Shown: piece after piece, positions 16,998-25,779 of the stretch | How the letters are laid out: the number at the start of each line of letters is the position of its first letter | Position numbering within the stretch: position 1 is the stretch's first letter | Assembly: GCF_018283675.1 (NCBI RefSeq) | Contig: NZ_JAGVRK010000001.1 | Location: 1,364,001-1,428,000, forward strand | Reading direction: 5' to 3' | DNA length: 64,000 nt | Origin: Metabacillus flavus | GTDB taxonomy: Bacteria > Bacillota > Bacilli > Bacillales > Bacillaceae | Made by a program: the position numbers and the translations under genes | The notes under the pieces: generated by a model | What the model saw: only the letters and a program-made list of their open reading frames with translations | Told to the model about the DNA's origin: nothing | Databases searched by the model: none

Positions 16998-17777
16998 TTA
17001 GAAGATTTTCATTCCCTGAAGAAGCAAAATCCCCGCGCCTAAAACCAAAACATATAGCGCGAACCATTTTAAAGAATGATTCTTAACAAAATTAATCATA
17101 AAAGCAACAGCTAAATAGCCGAAAATCGCAGAAGCTATGGTAGCAATGAGCATAGCAGGGAATCCGATGGAAGGTCCAGTATACTCTGCCAGATCCTTTA
17201 GCTGGAAAAGCAATGCGCCGAAAACAGCTGGAATAGAGAGCAGGAAGGAAAAATAGGCAGCTGTTTCTTTATCAATTCCTCTCATAAGAGCCCCGGCAAT
17301 AGTCAGACCGGAACGGGAAACGGCTGGAAAAATAGCAAGTGCCTGAAAAGAACCAATCCATAGAGCATCCGAAAAGGTGAGATCGTCCAGCTTGCGGGCA
17401 CCTTTTTTTACGCGGTCGGCAAAGAGGAGACATAGGGCTGTGAATATAAACTCCCAGCCGATTGTCATTCCGGTTTTGGAAATGCCATCGAAAAAATCCT
17501 TAAATAAAAGACCTGCGATAACGGCAGGGATGGTTCCTGCCGCTAAAAGGAAGACGAGTTTGCTGAATGGCCGCTTTGCCAATTTCCACAAAATATCTTT
17601 ATAAAAGACAATCAGAGCAATGAATGTTCCGATATGAAGCATGGTGTCCAGAAATAGTCCTGCGTCTTGAAGTCCGAATATTTTCCTGCCGAGATATAAG
17701 TGCCCGGTACTGCTGATAGGCAAAAATTCAGTCAGACCCTGGATAAATCCAAGTATGGCAGCTTCGAGCCAATTCAT
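16998..17777 (-). CDS. uppP: Undecaprenyl-diphosphatase (BacA family)
   Basis: This membrane enzyme recycles undecaprenyl diphosphate to the monophosphate carrier for peptidoglycan synthesis, and over-supply gives bacitracin resistance. The 259 residues have about eight helices. The two signature loops are present: GFIQGLTEFLPISSTGHL (about 10-27, catalytic Glu and Ser) and PAVSRSGLTIAGALMRG (about 150). The first motif reads IQG where many members have LEG. ATG 17777 is the start. It is a single gene facing the ykoY leader. Confidence 0.95.
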   Translation of the reverse strand: MNWLEAAILGFIQGLTEFLPISSTGHLYLGRKIFGLQDAGLFLDTMLHIGTFIALIVFYKDILWKLAKRPFSKLVFLLAAGTIPAVIAGLLFKDFFDGISKTGMTIGWEFIFTALCLLFADRVKKGARKLDDLTFSDALWIGSFQALAIFPAVSRSGLTIAGALMRGIDKETAAYFSFLLSIPAVFGALLFQLKDLAEYTGPSIGFPAMLIATIASAIFGYLAVAFMINFVKNHSLKWFALYVLVLGAGILLLQGMKIF

Positions 17778-17862
17778 ATCCTATGCACCCTTTCGATCAC
17801 TTTTGCGTCATTAGAAATTGTATGTACGAGTCTTCCTTGTTTAGAACTGACAATGTTATGGA

Positions 17863-17891
17863 TTGACAAGTTTACCAGTATAGGATAGTAT
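17863..17891 (+). promoter_or_regulatory. SigA-type promoter of the ykoY leader
   Basis: TTGACA (17863-17868), a 17-base spacer and TAGTAT (17886-17891). Transcription would start near 17898, about 20 bases before the aptamer. Confidence 0.8.
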
Positions 17892-17914
17892 GAACTTAAC
17901 AAAATAGTATTCTC

Positions 17915-18102
17915 TCTCAGTCAAAGGGGAGTAGCCGGTCAGGTGCATGCACCTGTAAACAAAGTCGTCAATTCATGGATCTTAATCCATCGGCTTTGTT
18001 GACATGATTTATCAACCATGTTCAGCAAGACCTTTGCCCATTAGCGGCAAAGGTCTATTTTTATGTCCGCTAATGGGTCGCCGAGAGGGAAAAACCCATT
18101 AG
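17915..18102 (+). promoter_or_regulatory. yybP-ykoY (Mn2+) riboswitch with terminator
   Basis: The aptamer blocks CTCAGTCAAAGGGGAGTAGC (from about 17917) and CGGCTTTGTTGACATG through TTCAGCAAGACCTTTGCC are typical of the yybP-ykoY class, a Mn2+ sensor that usually switches expression on. The terminator stem AGACCTTTGCC / GGCAAAGGTCT (18029-18056) is followed by ATTTTTA. Its loop-side strand CCCATTAGCGG (18037-18047) is also the exact complement of CCGCTAATGGG (18067-18077). That in turn can pair with CCCATTAG (18095-18102) next to the Shine-Dalgarno. Several mutually exclusive helices are therefore possible. Confidence 0.95.
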
Positions 18103-18116
18103 GAGGATGAAAAAAT

Positions 18117-18914
18117 ATGGATGCATCATTGTTTCTAGAGTATGGCTGGGTCCTGCTGATTCTGATTGTTCTTGAAGGAATCCTGGCAGCAGACAATGCT
18201 CTGGTAATGGCTGTAATGGTTAAGCATTTGCCTGAAGATCAGCGCAAAAAGGCACTGTTTTATGGATTGGCTGGAGCTGTTGTTTTAAGATTTGGCGCTT
18301 TATTCGCGATTTCTTTCCTCGTCAACGTCTGGCAGGTACAAGCTATTGGAGCTCTATACTTACTGTATATTTCGATTAATCACTTAGTTAAAAAACATGT
18401 TTTAAAGAAAGACGATCATGAAATAAGCAACCCGAAAAAGCAATCAGGTTTCTGGGGAACCGTTTTGAAGGTTGAATTGGCAGACCTGGCATTTGCCGTA
18501 GATTCCATTCTTGCTGCGGTTGCATTGGCCGTCACCCTCTCGCCAACGACTCTTCCTGAAATCGGCGGTTTGGACGGAGGACAGTTCTTAATTATTCTGG
18601 CCGGTGGATTAATCGGGGTAGTAATCATGAGATTTGCCGCAAATGCGTTTGTTAAATTGCTTAAAAAGAAGCCCAACCTGGAATCTGCAGCCTTTTTAAT
18701 CGTCGGCTGGGTAGGGGTTAAGCTTGCTTTATATACATTGGCGCATCCTGAAATTGATGTCATTTCAAAGCATTTTATCGAATCGCCGCTTTGGAAGGGA
18801 ATTTTCTGGACCGTATTAGCAGGAATTGCCATAGGAGGATGGTTCCTCTCCAAGGAAGAAGAACCTCAAACTGAAGAGGAATCAGAACCTCTGAAAAAAG
18901 CTGAAAATGAATAA
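18117..18914 (+). CDS. ykoY: TerC-family membrane protein YkoY
   Basis: This integral membrane protein of the TerC family is linked to Mn2+ export or metalation of secreted proteins. The 265 residues have about seven helices. The family acidic motifs are present: EGILAADNALVMAVM (near residue 20-34) and the paired KVELADLAFAVDSILAAVAL (near 120-139). The C-terminus is short and acidic. AGGAGGATG precedes ATG 18117. Expression is controlled by the yybP-ykoY riboswitch, which fits a manganese role. Confidence 0.95.
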   Translation: MDASLFLEYGWVLLILIVLEGILAADNALVMAVMVKHLPEDQRKKALFYGLAGAVVLRFGALFAISFLVNVWQVQAIGALYLLYISINHLVKKHVLKKDDHEISNPKKQSGFWGTVLKVELADLAFAVDSILAAVALAVTLSPTTLPEIGGLDGGQFLIILAGGLIGVVIMRFAANAFVKLLKKKPNLESAAFLIVGWVGVKLALYTLAHPEIDVISKHFIESPLWKGIFWTVLAGIAIGGWFLSKEEEPQTEEESEPLKKAENE

Positions 18915-18920
18915 AAAGTC

Positions 18921-18953
18921 AGAGCCTGCTGAAGTTCAGCAGGCTCTTTTTTG
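18921..18953 (+). terminator. Terminator after ykoY
   Basis: The 13-bp stem AGAGCCTGCTGAA / TTCAGCAGGCTCT is followed by T6. Confidence 0.92.
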
Positions 18954-19457
18954 TTACAAGTCTATTACGGTATACGGAAACACACCTGGCTGAGGAGAGC
19001 TGAAGAGTTTCTCTTGAACTGCAGCGAGAGGGTATTTAGACTCAAAAGAAAAGTTTTTCTAAAGACTCCCCCTTAAACAGTCTATATTAGGCGAAACGTT
19101 TAGTGGGAGGTGAAAACATCAATTAAGGGATTATCATATATCAACCATTAGTCGTGGGACATTTGTACTTTTTTGTGTTTTATCTGGACTGTTTCGAATA
19201 TCCTTTTCCAAAAGAGAATTATTTCATTAAGGTTACATTATAGTAACAAAACCTGACATAAACCCTAATCCAGCAGGGTTTTGAGTGAAAAACGGATCAA
19301 ATTATGTAAAGATGTCTTTGAAATCCATGTTTTTTTACTGTGAAAAAGGGCTGTATTCAGCTTTGGTGCGGGTTATATAGATAATTCCAAATTTCTTCCT
19401 TTGCGCTCTAATCATAATTTAGCTATGATTAACGCAGTATGATCGGGAGAAACTGAG
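18954..19457. other. Long upstream region of sigI
   Basis: This 504-base stretch has no convincing gene. It holds a SigI-like promoter at 19068-19095 (separate entry). It also holds a good ribosome binding site GGGAGGTG near 19105 that leads only to a 13-codon frame, and the inverted repeat GTTACATTATAGTAAC at about 19232. The length suggests more than one promoter for sigI, as in B. subtilis. Confidence 0.5.
19068..19095 (+). promoter_or_regulatory. Possible SigI-dependent promoter
   Basis: CCCCC (19068-19072), a 19-base gap and CGAA (19092-19095) resemble the ACCCCC / CGAA elements reported for B. subtilis SigI promoters. The gap is near the upper end of what I recall. It would make sigI autoregulated, as known for the heat-inducible sigI-rsgI operon, with a long leader of about 360 bases. 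Confidence 0.45.
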
Positions 19458-20214
19458 GTGAAACCGTTGCTCAGCCTTTTATTCAAATTTGGCAGGAAAA
19501 AACATACATTAGAAGACAGCGTGTTTAAAATCCAAAATGGAGATTTGGATTTGCAAAATAAATTAATCGATCAATATAAACCGTTTATCGCAAAAACCGT
19601 TTCATCTGTTTGCAAAAGATACATAGACGAAACAGATGATGAATTTAGCATAGGATTAATTGCATTTAATGAAGCCATCGAAAAGTATTCAACAGAGCGG
19701 GGAAATTCACTCCTTGCTTTTGCAGAACTGATTATTAAGAGAAAAGTGATTGATTATATCCGAAAAGAAGCCCGGAATGCACAAACCATCAATATGGACC
19801 TGCAGGAGCATGAAGAGGGAGAAGCATCTCAAAGTAAAATTGAAGCGGATTTATCCATTGATGAATATCAAAAGATGGTAGAACAGGAACATAGGAAAGA
19901 AGAGATCCTTCATTTTCAGGGAGTCCTTAAAGAGTTCAGCTTGACCATTGCGGATTTGATTGATCATTCGCCAAAGCATATCGATGCAAGGCAGAATGCC
20001 ATTCAAGTTGCCCAAATACTTGTTGAGCATGATGAGTTAGTAAAAATTCTTTTTCAAAAAAAAACAGCTCCCGGTCAAGCAGCTGGAAAAACTTGTTTCC
20101 GTTAGCCGGAAAACCGTGGAACGGAACAGAAAGTACATTATCGCCATGGCCGTTATTATGACTGGGGACTATCTTTATCTTAAGGATTACATTAAAGGAG
20201 TGCTTGAAGCATGA
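19458..20214 (+). pseudogene. sigI: RNA polymerase sigma factor SigI, frameshifted near the 3' end
   Basis: This is a heat- and envelope-stress sigma factor of the SigI family. GTG 19458 gives MKPLLSLLFKFG, as in B. subtilis. The region-2 core YKPFIAKTVSSVCKRYIDE and ALLIAFNEAIEKYS-like segments are conserved (GLIAFNEAIEKYS here). After FQKK the frame meets nine A residues (20056-20064) and runs to a false stop at 20105. With eight A it continues QLPVKQLEKLVSVSRKTVER, the region-4 DNA-binding part, to TGA 20212-20214, giving 251 residues, the family length. The stop overlaps the rsgI start (ATGA). This could be a sequencing error or a real slippage site. Confidence 0.93.
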
Positions 20215-21635
20215 AACAAGGGGTCATCATCGATCTGAAGGATAATTTTGCAATTGTCCTTACAGCAGACGGGCACTTTGTCAAAACCCGGGATGTGAAA
20301 AGCCACTATCAGCTAGGAGAAGAGATAACGTTTTACGCTGCCGAAGCGTCCAGAGCCTCTTCTCCAAAACACCGTGGCTTATTGGGGCTGCAGCAATTAA
20401 GAATTGGATTCGTTACAGCTATCGCTATTATTTTAATTTTCTTCAGCTTATATCCAGTTTTTAATTCAGACAAAGTTTATGCCTACATGACGATCGATAT
20501 CAATCCCAGCTTTGAGCTAGCGATCAACGGAAACATGGAAGTGGTTAAATTAGAGCCTCTGAATGAAGACGGCGAGAAACTTCTTTCATCTTTCCCTAAC
20601 TGGAACAAGCAAGGTTTCCAGTCAGTGGTCAATAGCATCATCACCCAAAGCAGAACAATGGGATATACGAAAAGCGGCAAAGAAATATTAATTACCACCG
20701 TAGTCGACCGGAAGAATGATAAAAAATTCGAAGCAAATCTGCTGAATCATGTCCAAATGATGAAAAGCACTTATAAATCAGATCCGTTAATAATTGAAAC
20801 CGTTCAATCAGACATGGAAACACGAAAAAAAGCTAAATCTGAAGGAGTATCAACGGGTACTTATATTCGAAATCATAAGCCGTCTGAGAAGAGCAGCAGG
20901 CCTGTTTCTGATGAGAAAGAGGAAAAGCCTGAACCGGCAGAAAAGCCTGGCACTTCAAAAACTCCAGCTCCAAAGGAAAACGGCAATAAAAATACACCTG
21001 AACCAACTGATAAAACGTGCAGGGAACCTTCCTGCAGCGGTACAGACCGAAAACCTGCCAGCGGCAAACATGAGCCTGATCCGAAAGCTTTAAAGGAAAT
21101 GGAAAAGAAGGGAAAACAGCCTCCAGCTGTCCCGCCCAAACGTGATGAGTCTTCTCAGATTCCTGCTCCCAAACAGGAAAACAATAAGAAGAATGCTGAG
21201 CAAAAGGGTTTTAGCCGTGATGATGACGATGAGGTTTATGCAGAGGATGGCGAGGAAGAATGGGAAAAAAATCACTATGATGATTCTCATTCAGAGGGCT
21301 TTGATGACAATGATGACAATCATAAAAAAAAAGATAAGTACGTAAAAGACCGTTCGAAGGATAAGAAAAAGGATGGGCTAAAAGCTAACAAACAAATAAA
21401 AAAGTCAAAAGAACCTGATCAAGAAGAAGATTTCTATCCTTCAAAACCGAAGCAGCGTGTAAACAGCCAGCCGAATGAAAATTATGCTGCTCGTGAAGAT
21501 GAAAAAACCGAACAAAATCCAAAGCAAAAGACCGTGCAAAAATCTGAACAAAAGCAGCCCGAACTGAATCCGGAAACAGATAGCAAAACACTGCCTGAGA
21601 CAAATAAACAAACAGAAAACCAGAATCAGCAGTAA
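20211..21635 (+). CDS. rsgI: Anti-sigma-I factor RsgI
   Basis: This membrane anti-sigma factor holds SigI inactive. The N-terminal RsgI cytosolic domain (about 1-55, KQGVIIDLKDNFAIVLTADG) binds SigI. One membrane helix lies at about 63-85. The extracytoplasmic part begins with the conserved YAYMTIDINPSFELAING (periplasmic RsgI core) and continues into a long low-complexity tail rich in Lys, Glu, Pro and Asp. At 474 residues it is longer than the B. subtilis protein (381 by my recollection), all of it in the disordered tail. ATG 20211 overlaps the sigI stop, so the two are translationally coupled. Confidence 0.93.
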   Translation: MKQGVIIDLKDNFAIVLTADGHFVKTRDVKSHYQLGEEITFYAAEASRASSPKHRGLLGLQQLRIGFVTAIAIILIFFSLYPVFNSDKVYAYMTIDINPSFELAINGNMEVVKLEPLNEDGEKLLSSFPNWNKQGFQSVVNSIITQSRTMGYTKSGKEILITTVVDRKNDKKFEANLLNHVQMMKSTYKSDPLIIETVQSDMETRKKAKSEGVSTGTYIRNHKPSEKSSRPVSDEKEEKPEPAEKPGTSKTPAPKENGNKNTPEPTDKTCREPSCSGTDRKPASGKHEPDPKALKEMEKKGKQPPAVPPKRDESSQIPAPKQENNKKNAEQKGFSRDDDDEVYAEDGEEEWEKNHYDDSHSEGFDDNDDNHKKKDKYVKDRSKDKKKDGLKANKQIKKSKEPDQEEDFYPSKPKQRVNSQPNENYAAREDEKTEQNPKQKTVQKSEQKQPELNPETDSKTLPETNKQTENQNQQ

Positions 21636-21672
21636 ACTTTGATTCCAATCTGTAACCGCTGTACATAAAATA

Positions 21673-21697
21673 ATCGCCGTGCAGTAAACACGGCGAT
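21673..21697 (-). terminator. Terminator between rsgI and sspD
   Basis: ATCGCCGTG / CACGGCGAT has a seven-base loop. On the minus strand it is followed by TATTTTATG, so it mainly suits sspD. It may also block rsgI read-through. Confidence 0.65.
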
Positions 21698-21707
21698 CCA
21701 TCCATTA

Positions 21708-21902
21708 TTATTCAGTTTTGCCATGCTGGCTTTGCTGTGCTTGAGCAATAAGACGCTTTGTCATTTCACCGCCTACAGATCCATTTGACCGGGAAGTGGT
21801 GTCTTTTCCAAGTGAAACTCCGAACTCTTGTGCTACTTCCATTTTAAACTGGTTAAGGGCTTGTTCTGCTCCGGGTACGAGCAGTTTATTTGTTCTTGCC
21901 AT
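21708..21902 (-). CDS. sspD: Small acid-soluble spore protein, alpha/beta type (SspD)
   Basis: This DNA-coating spore core protein has 64 residues, identical in length to B. subtilis SspD. It has the germination-protease site region [11 protein letters not shown] and the DNA-binding signature [17 protein letters not shown] 21902 follows AAGGAGGGGAC. Upstream in-frame codons (to 21932) are before that ribosome binding site and are not used. Expression is expected in the forespore under SigG, as for the whole family. It shows that the organism forms spores. Confidence 0.97.
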   Translation of the reverse strand: MARTNKLLVPGAEQALNQFKMEVAQEFGVSLGKDTTSRSNGSVGGEMTKRLIAQAQQSQHGKTE

Positions 21903-22101
21903 ATTGTCCCCTCCTTCCTCTTTCACAATCAATCACAGCCTCAAAGGCTGTACCTCTATTTTTATTCTTAAGTGCTAATCTATTCATGGAAAACCAAGGG
22001 ACAAAATTCATGATCCGGGTAATATCTGAAGGTACTCTGGTGAAAGCTAGAAAAGCGGGAGACCGTATTGATTTAAGCAGGCATCGGGATCGCTTCCTCA
22101 G

Positions 22102-22794
22102 TTAGGAAGGATCCAGATGATTTTCCTGATATGCTTGAGCTCTGCTCAGCAGGTGAGAGTATAGGACTGAAAAGACGGTCAGAACGAGCACTGGTTTGAT
22201 CAGTGTCCAGTTATGGTCCGTAATGGATGGGAAAGCTGTCCGGATGATTTCAGCTTCCAGCTCTATTTTCTCTTCAATATCGCTTGCTGGCGGAAAGTGA
22301 AAGGCTTCATTAATCAGTTTATCCAGAACCACAGCATAAGCCTCATAATAGTCGACAGGGCTGATCAGGTCGTCTGTCCTATCCGAAATTGTGTTGAAAA
22401 GCCTGTTCAGCATTTTTCGGATTGTTTCGAAATCATAGGTGGATTTCAGATCTCTGACAATCAGCAATATGACAGCTTGGTCAATGGAATATTTTTTTCC
22501 AAGCTCGGGGTGCCCAATCAAGCCTTTAATGTCGCGCTTTATCCAGTTTTGAATGGATGTGGACTTAAAGGTTGTCAGCTCGCAAAGGTTTCCAAGTGCT
22601 ACAATATCATTGGTGGAAAGTCCAGTAACGGCTCCGCTGCTGCGTTTAAAGCGTTTAACGAAATCAGGCAAAATTGCGCTTGCATGCTGATTCCACTTGC
22701 CAAGAAAATTCTCAAGCTCTAACCCATTCTGAAGATCAAGCGCGTGAAGCAGTCCTGACATTTCCAGCCGGGTAAGTTTAGGTTCTTTCATCAT
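22102..22794 (-). CDS. ykrK: DUF1836 regulator YkrK
   Basis: The 230-residue protein has a DUF1836 domain, including the conserved TSIQNWIKRDIKGLIGHP and YSIDQAVILLIVRDL segments of a MerR-like winged helix. A C-terminal hydrophobic helix (LIKPVLVLTVFSVLYSHLL) suggests membrane association. In B. subtilis YkrK represses the adjacent divergent htpX gene, and the arrangement is identical here. The intergenic region contains a perfect palindrome at 22885-22900 that is a candidate binding site. Two ATG codons are adjacent at 22794 and 22791. Confidence 0.9.
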   Translation of the reverse strand: MMKEPKLTRLEMSGLLHALDLQNGLELENFLGKWNQHASAILPDFVKRFKRSSGAVTGLSTNDIVALGNLCELTTFKSTSIQNWIKRDIKGLIGHPELGKKYSIDQAVILLIVRDLKSTYDFETIRKMLNRLFNTISDRTDDLISPVDYYEAYAVVLDKLINEAFHFPPASDIEEKIELEAEIIRTAFPSITDHNWTLIKPVLVLTVFSVLYSHLLSRAQAYQENHLDPS

Positions 22795-22844
22795 GCACCT
22801 CTTTTATCAATCCTTTTTCTTTGCTTCTTCTTAAACCATAATAC

Positions 22845-22873
22845 TTGTCATACAATGAGGATGGAATTATAAT
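22845..22873 (+). promoter_or_regulatory. SigA-type promoter of htpX
   Basis: TTGTCA (22845-22850), a 17-base spacer and TATAAT (22868-22873). Transcription would begin near 22880, placing the palindrome at 22885-22900 at the very start of the transcript. Confidence 0.75.
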
Positions 22874-22884
22874 TATTGTATAAT

Positions 22885-22900
22885 AAGTTCATATGAACTT
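22885..22900. promoter_or_regulatory. Perfect 16-bp palindrome, probable YkrK operator
   Basis: AAGTTCATATGAACTT reads the same on both strands. It lies between the htpX -10 element and the htpX ribosome binding site. Placement just after the transcription start is typical of a repressor site. Assignment to YkrK is inferred from the neighbour. Confidence 0.6.
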
Positions 22901-22918
22901 GAAACTATGAGGTGAAAA

Positions 22919-23797
22919 ATGTTTAAACGAATTGGATTATTCATATTAACCAACATCCTGGTCATTACGACAATTGGAATCGTCTTATCCGTTTTAGGCG
23001 TTGGTAATTATATGACGGCTAATGGTGGAATCGATCTCGTTACCCTGCTTGCCTTCAGTGCGGTTGTAGGTTTTACAGGTTCTTTGTTCTCCCTGGCCAT
23101 TTCCAGATGGATGGCGAAAATGATGATGGGGGTTCAGGTTTTAAAGCCTGAAGACAATCTTTCCCCTATAGAGAGAGATCTGGTTGAACGCGTTCACAGA
23201 CTTGCGCGGACTGCTGGTATGAGGGTAATGCCTGAGGTGGGGATTTACCGCTCACCTGAGGTTAATGCTTTTGCAACTGGTCCATCCAAGAACCGTTCGC
23301 TCGTAGCTGTATCAACCGGTCTGCTTGAAGAAATGGATGAAGACGCTATTGATGGTGTTCTTGCTCATGAAATTGCCCATATAGTTAATGGAGACATGGT
23401 GACAATGACTCTTCTTCAAGGAATTGTCAATACATTTGTCGTGTTTCTGGCAAGAATCGCTGCATGGGCCGTATCAAGATTTGTCCGCGAAGAGCTTGCA
23501 GGAGTCGTCCATTTCATTGCGATTTTGGTATTCCAGATTCTCTTCTCTATTTTGGGAAGCCTTGTCGTTTTCGCCTTCTCGCGCTATCGTGAATACCATG
23601 CTGACCGCGGCGGAGCGGACTTCGCCGGGAAAGATAAAATGATTCATGCACTAAGAAGCCTGCAGAACTATACGCAGCGCACAAGAGATGATGATACGTC
23701 CCTTGCTACTTTAAAAATAAACAGCAAACGAAAACGTTCCATTTTTTCCACTCACCCTGACCTTCAAGATCGGATTGCGAGATTGGAACAGCGCTAA
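22919..23797 (+). CDS. htpX: Membrane zinc metalloprotease HtpX
   Basis: This M48 family protease of the cytoplasmic membrane degrades damaged membrane proteins. The 292 residues have two N-terminal helices, the zinc motif HEIAH (His150, Glu151, His154), two further helices (about 160-215), and EYHADRGG, which supplies the third ligand Glu. The length equals the usual HtpX of about 290. GAGGTGAAAA precedes ATG 22919. It is transcribed divergently from its likely repressor ykrK. Confidence 0.96.
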   Translation: MFKRIGLFILTNILVITTIGIVLSVLGVGNYMTANGGIDLVTLLAFSAVVGFTGSLFSLAISRWMAKMMMGVQVLKPEDNLSPIERDLVERVHRLARTAGMRVMPEVGIYRSPEVNAFATGPSKNRSLVAVSTGLLEEMDEDAIDGVLAHEIAHIVNGDMVTMTLLQGIVNTFVVFLARIAAWAVSRFVREELAGVVHFIAILVFQILFSILGSLVVFAFSRYREYHADRGGADFAGKDKMIHALRSLQNYTQRTRDDDTSLATLKINSKRKRSIFSTHPDLQDRIARLEQR

Positions 23798-23822
23798 ACA
23801 GCACCAGCGCAATTAGCACTAA

Positions 23823-23858
23823 GAAAAGCTGGCCTCAAACTACGAGGCCAGCTTTTCA
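23823..23858. terminator. Bidirectional terminator, htpX / chemoreceptor
   Basis: The perfect 14-bp stem GAAAAGCTGGCCTC / GAGGCCAGCTTTTC lies between convergent genes. Confidence 0.9.
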
Positions 23859-25577
23859 TATTTTATAGGCTGAGAAAGAAGCACGGAATTTCTTTGAAAG
23901 AGATGATAAAACCTCTGAGGAATCGAGCATTTCCTGCATGACCGCATTTTGTTCCTCTGTAGCGGCGGCAATATGTTCGATGTTTTCGTTAGTCAATCTG
24001 CTGACCTTCTCAATGTGGTCTGTAGCCGCATTCAGCACATCCATCTGCTGTTTTACGCTTAAAACTGCCTTTTCAGTTTCCTGGCTTTTATTCTCAAGCT
24101 GCTTAATGTGAGCAGAGATGATTTTAAACGATTCATCCACGCCCAAAACAAGCTGGTTTCCCTTAGCAACAGCTTCAGAGCTCTCTTTCATTAGCTTAGA
24201 AGCAGCTGCTGATTCAAGCTGTGTTGTTTGAATGATTTCCTGTATGCTCCCAGCAGCGCCTGCTGTTTGTTCAGCTAATTTTCTTACTTCTGATGCAACA
24301 ACGCCGAACCCTTTCCCATGCTCGCCTGCTCTGGCCGCTTCAATGGCAGCATTCAATGCAAGCAAATTGGTCTGCTCAGAAATATTGGTGATCATGGAGG
24401 CAATGGCTGTAATCGTTTTTGATTTTTGTTCAAGATTCTGGATGGTTTTCTCAAGGCGTTCTACATGACTCAAGATGGTCTCCATCTGAACCATCACATC
24501 ATTAGCCTGGATTTTTCCTTGCTTTATCTTAATTGCTGAATCCCCGCTTAAGAGGGTCGCTTCATTTGATTCTGCTGCTGCGATATTAAGCTGTGCGGCA
24601 ATCATGTTAACAGATGAAGCTGCCTGCTGAATGGATTGCACCTGCTGTTCAGAGCCCGAAGCAACCTGGAGGATAGACTGTGTGATTTGATCGGTGCCCT
24701 CAGAGGTTGATTCAGCATTTTCCTTCAAATGCTCTGACATGCCCCTGACTTTTTCTGAAAGGGAAAAGATGTCCTGGATGGAACGTTTGAGTTCAGCTTT
24801 AAGGCTGTTCATCGCAATTGCGATATCTTCCGTTTCGTCTTTCGATTGAAAATGCAAATCCTCTATCATGAGATTGCCTGCTGCAAGCTCCTTGCACATG
24901 CTGACAGCCTGTGACAGCTGCTTGCGGATTCTCCGGCTTACGACCGATAGCAGGATAATGGATAGCAGGATGGAGGCAGCAATAAAACCTGATGAAAGAA
25001 AGATTTGGTTTTTGGAATTTTTTTCAGTTTGATTAATCATCTTCGCTCTGTCATCTGAAATAAGTTTTTCCAGTGACGTCAGTTTCTCATTGCTGACGTC
25101 CCTTATGACAGCAGCCCGGTTTTGAAGCTCTATCTGTTTAAGAGGGTCCAAAACACTGCCATTGCTAACTACCGCTTTAAGCTCAGCTTTAATGCGGTTT
25201 TCAAACAATTTATCCAGCTCTCCATTCATTGTTTTTGCGGCACTAAGGAGGAGCAGCTGCTCTTTATTTGACATGCTGTCTGTCAGCTGGTCAAATGTTA
25301 GGTTCATTTCTTTTACCTGCTGCATGTAGGCGCTCTCATTTTCAGGTGCAGCCTTTGTCAGGTAATCTGTGATGACGATGTACTTCTGTTTGAATATAGC
25401 GGAGGCTCCAGCGACTTTTAAAGCATCATTGGATTTCCGCTCTGCTGTATTGATAGTGTGAAGGGTGGAGGATAAGGAAAATAAGATAAAGATAAAGGCA
25501 ATAATAATGAGAGTAAGACACGTATAAAAAACTAGTCCATATTTCCGGCCAATTGATGATTTTTTGCGCAAAAGCAT
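23856..25577 (-). CDS. Methyl-accepting chemotaxis protein
   Basis: This is the second chemoreceptor in the window, about 573 residues. TM1 lies near the N-terminus ([20 protein letters not shown]). It is followed by an extracytoplasmic helical sensor (about 35-190), TM2 ([20 protein letters not shown]), a HAMP domain, and the methylation/signalling coiled coil with tip [21 protein letters not shown] prefer ATG 25577. GTG 25592 is in frame, with a weaker upstream site. It has no che genes beside it. The sensor domain differs from that of the receptor at 3372, so the ligands probably differ. Confidence 0.93.
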   Translation of the reverse strand: MLLRKKSSIGRKYGLVFYTCLTLIIIAFIFILFSLSSTLHTINTAERKSNDALKVAGASAIFKQKYIVITDYLTKAAPENESAYMQQVKEMNLTFDQLTDSMSNKEQLLLLSAAKTMNGELDKLFENRIKAELKAVVSNGSVLDPLKQIELQNRAAVIRDVSNEKLTSLEKLISDDRAKMINQTEKNSKNQIFLSSGFIAASILLSIILLSVVSRRIRKQLSQAVSMCKELAAGNLMIEDLHFQSKDETEDIAIAMNSLKAELKRSIQDIFSLSEKVRGMSEHLKENAESTSEGTDQITQSILQVASGSEQQVQSIQQAASSVNMIAAQLNIAAAESNEATLLSGDSAIKIKQGKIQANDVMVQMETILSHVERLEKTIQNLEQKSKTITAIASMITNISEQTNLLALNAAIEAARAGEHGKGFGVVASEVRKLAEQTAGAAGSIQEIIQTTQLESAAASKLMKESSEAVAKGNQLVLGVDESFKIISAHIKQLENKSQETEKAVLSVKQQMDVLNAATDHIEKVSRLTNENIEHIAAATEEQNAVMQEMLDSSEVLSSLSKKFRASFSAYKI

Positions 25578-25779
25578 TAGTTTTAACCCCACTCACTCGA
25601 ATTTTGTTGAAAAAAATAGGAAAATTGGTATAAATTTAATATCCATATTTTAATTCAAAGCCTCCGCCTTGTAAACGCTTTATACGAAAAGTTTTTATAA
25701 ATGAAAAGAGATGGCTTTTTTTTGAGGTGAATTTTCTTTAAGATAGAACAAGCTGATCAAACAAGAAGGACGGTTACAT

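Noticed and set aside
22010-22105. 31-codon plus-strand ORF with AAGGGAC upstream
   Set aside because: It is very short, has no family resemblance, and its end overlaps the convergent ykrK gene.
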